Assembly: GCA_937900725.1 (NCBI GenBank)
Contig: CALCFP010000131.1
Coordinates: 1-9,038 of the forward strand
Reading direction: 5' to 3'
DNA: 9,038 nt
DNA from: an uncultured Bacteroidota bacterium
Lineage (GTDB): Bacteria; Bacteroidota; Bacteroidia; Bacteroidales; SZUA-534
Shown here: positions 7,480 to 9,038 of the stretch, piece after piece
How the letters are laid out: each line of letters starts with the position of its first letter
Position numbering within the stretch: position 1 is the stretch's first letter
The notes under the pieces: generated by a model
Seen by the model: only the letters and a program-made list of their open reading frames with translations
What the model was told of the DNA's origin: nothing
The model's database searches: none
Translations under genes and position numbers: made by a program

Positions 7480-9038
7480 ATGAATTGTAAATTATTTGCA
7501 TCAATCTTGCTCTTGGGCATAAGCACGAGCCTCTGGGCTGGCAACATCACTTTGTATGAGTCTTCGTTTGAAGATTCTTTAGGTAATTGGAAATCACGCA
7601 GTTCAGAGATAGTGGCCATATCGAGCGAAACGGCACACACAGGCTCACAGTCGCTCAAGGTATCAAACCGGACTGCCGTATGGAACGGCGCACAACTTGC
7701 ATTAACGGAATTCAACAATGCAGGCACTTACACTGTTGAGTGCTATGTTTCGTTCAACAACGACAACTACGCCAGCCACAAATTTCAACTTTGCTGGCAA
7801 AACACTGCCGATGGTTCCCCGTCATACCCGACAATCAACGAGGCAACTTGCACAAAAGGCAAATGGGCCAAACTGTCAGGCACGTTCACCATTGTCGAAG
7901 GCATGACCAGCGTAGCGGTTTACATTCAGACAGCATACACCGACAACCCTACAGACAAGGATTTGATGGACTTCTTCGTTGATGATTTCAAGTGTCAAAA
8001 GGCCGAAGAAGAGCCTTATGACATTGAATCGTTGTCAAATGGCATTTCTTTAAAAGAGATGTACTCGTCATACTTCAAGGTGGGGACAGCCGTAACAGCC
8101 AACGAACTAGCTCTTCCGAAGGCAAAACCACTGATTGAGTATCATTTCAACAGCATAACTCCGGGCAACGAACTGAAGCCAGATGCAATGCTGAACCAAA
8201 CACAATGCCAAAAAGACAACAAGCCGGCTGTAAAACTATCGAGCAATGCAAAATACATACTGCAATATTGCTCCGACAACCACATCCCAGTCCGCGGACA
8301 CTGCCTTGTATGGCATAGCCAGACTCCAGGATGGTTCTTCCGTGAAGGATTCAAGGCAAGTGGCGAACTGCTTGACAAGGAAGCCATGACTACTCGAATG
8401 GAAGATTACATAAAAGCTGTCATTGATACCGTCACCTCAACATATCCCAACCTTGAAATATATGCATGGGACGTTGTAAACGAGGCTTTTGCCGACGGCA
8501 GCGGCCAATTGCGCACAGCCGGCACTGATGCCAGCAAGGGACAATCACTATGGACACAGATTTACGGCGACCAGTCGTTCATTGACAGCGCCTTCGCCTT
8601 CGCACGCAAATATGCGCCTAAAGGATGCAAACTCTACTACAACGATTTCAACGAGTATATCGATTCAAAACGCGATGCCATATACGAACTTGTAAGCCGC
8701 CTGTTCAATAACGGCACATGCGACGGACTAGGAATGCAATCGCATCTTGCCACTAACTACCCGTCAGTGTCATTGTACAAAACCGCTCTCGACAAATTCA
8801 GCAAAATAGGCTGCGACTTGCAAGTGACCGAACTCGACATAACAATTGAAAGCGGAGCAACAGAAGCAAGCCAAGCAAAACTATATAGCGACCTGTTCGA
8901 CCTGTACATAAAATATGCTGAACACATTAGCGCCGTTGTCTTTTGGGGAACGCAAGACGGCACAAGTTGGCGCAGCAGCAAGAATCCGCTAATTTTCGAT
9001 GCCCAATTCAAGCCAAAAAAGGCGCTCGTCTCCATCAC
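7480..9038 (+). CDS. Secreted endo-1,4-beta-xylanase, CBM22/CBM4_9-like module plus GH10 domain (extreme C-terminus cut by window edge)
   Basis: 519 codons are visible from the ATG at 7480, with no stop before the right edge. MNCKLFASILLLGISTSLWA is a Sec signal peptide with likely cleavage after A20. Residues about 25-172 form a beta-sandwich carbohydrate-binding module of the CBM22/CBM4_9 type, with TGSQSLKVSNRTAVWNGAQ, KWAKLSGTFTI and DFFVDDFKC motifs. The GH10 barrel starts near residue 183, with SITPGNELKPDAM, GHCLVWHSQTPGW (273-285) and YNDFNEY. The acid/base Glu is E335 in WDVVNEA and the nucleophile is E451 in TELDI. The closing VVFWGTQDGTSW motif is also present. Known: GH10 enzymes cut xylan backbones with retention of configuration. 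The final PLIFDAQFKPKKAL segment shows the catalytic domain is almost complete at the edge; a short tail or a further domain may follow. It lies 83 bp downstream of the phosphatase gene, so shared transcription is possible but there is no functional tie. No SusC/SusD-type transport gene is visible. Confidence 0.95.
   Translation, partial: MNCKLFASILLLGISTSLWAGNITLYESSFEDSLGNWKSRSSEIVAISSETAHTGSQSLKVSNRTAVWNGAQLALTEFNNAGTYTVECYVSFNNDNYASHKFQLCWQNTADGSPSYPTINEATCTKGKWAKLSGTFTIVEGMTSVAVYIQTAYTDNPTDKDLMDFFVDDFKCQKAEEEPYDIESLSNGISLKEMYSSYFKVGTAVTANELALPKAKPLIEYHFNSITPGNELKPDAMLNQTQCQKDNKPAVKLSSNAKYILQYCSDNHIPVRGHCLVWHSQTPGWFFREGFKASGELLDKEAMTTRMEDYIKAVIDTVTSTYPNLEIYAWDVVNEAFADGSGQLRTAGTDASKGQSLWTQIYGDQSFIDSAFAFARKYAPKGCKLYYNDFNEYIDSKRDAIYELVSRLFNNGTCDGLGMQSHLATNYPSVSLYKTALDKFSKIGCDLQVTELDITIESGATEASQAKLYSDLFDLYIKYAEHISAVVFWGTQDGTSWRSSKNPLIFDAQFKPKKALVSI

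Noticed and set aside
8757..9038. Minus-strand open frame of 93 codons at the right edge
   Set aside because: It is antisense to the GH10 catalytic domain, which is clearly coding, and matches no known family.
1..9038. Defence, toxin-antitoxin, retroelement or other novel mobile system
   Set aside because: No transposase, integrase, reverse transcriptase, nuclease or toxin motif, terminal repeats or tRNA-like sequence was found; all coding content is explained by three genes.

Overview
The window looks like a chromosome segment of a gut- or rumen-type member of the Bacteroidales, of the Prevotella/Bacteroides kind. This rests on protein families (a BspA-type leucine-rich-repeat surface protein with InlB/Listeria-Bacteroides repeats, a PHP-type tyrosine phosphatase, and a secreted GH10 xylanase with an N-terminal carbohydrate-binding module), on a Bacteroidetes-style TAnnTTTG promoter element, and on A-rich leaders without Shine-Dalgarno sites. 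It is family-level inference; no marker gene fixes the species.

Region 1-6393 (minus strand) is a single reading frame. I checked it triplet by triplet: no in-frame stop occurs over 2131 codons, and it runs off the left edge, so the C-terminus is missing. It encodes a giant exported protein: signal peptide, a BspA-like leucine-rich-repeat domain (about residues 52-578), six modules of about 145 residues (about 594-1399), then at least ten units of about 72-74 residues (about 1400-2131 and beyond). Short open frames within 1-6393 in other frames are shadows of this gene.

Region 6394-6649 is an AT-rich divergent intergenic region. It carries an exact TAnnTTTG box for the giant gene and, in that gene's leader, a perfect 8-bp inverted repeat of homopolymeric arms.

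Region 6650-7396 (plus strand) encodes a complete 248-residue CpsB/CapC/YwqE-type PHP-domain phosphatase. After an 83-bp gap, 7480-9038 (plus strand) encodes a secreted CBM22/CBM4_9-like + GH10 endo-1,4-beta-xylanase. Both catalytic glutamates are present and only the extreme C-terminus is cut by the right edge.

The three genes do not form an obvious pathway. The adhesin-like protein and the xylanase are both exported and suit a fibre- or host-surface-associated lifestyle. The phosphatase family usually acts in capsule/exopolysaccharide control, but no other capsule gene is visible. I see no mobile element, RNA gene, CRISPR array or defence system. The most unusual content is the nested, locally duplicated repeat structure of the giant protein.
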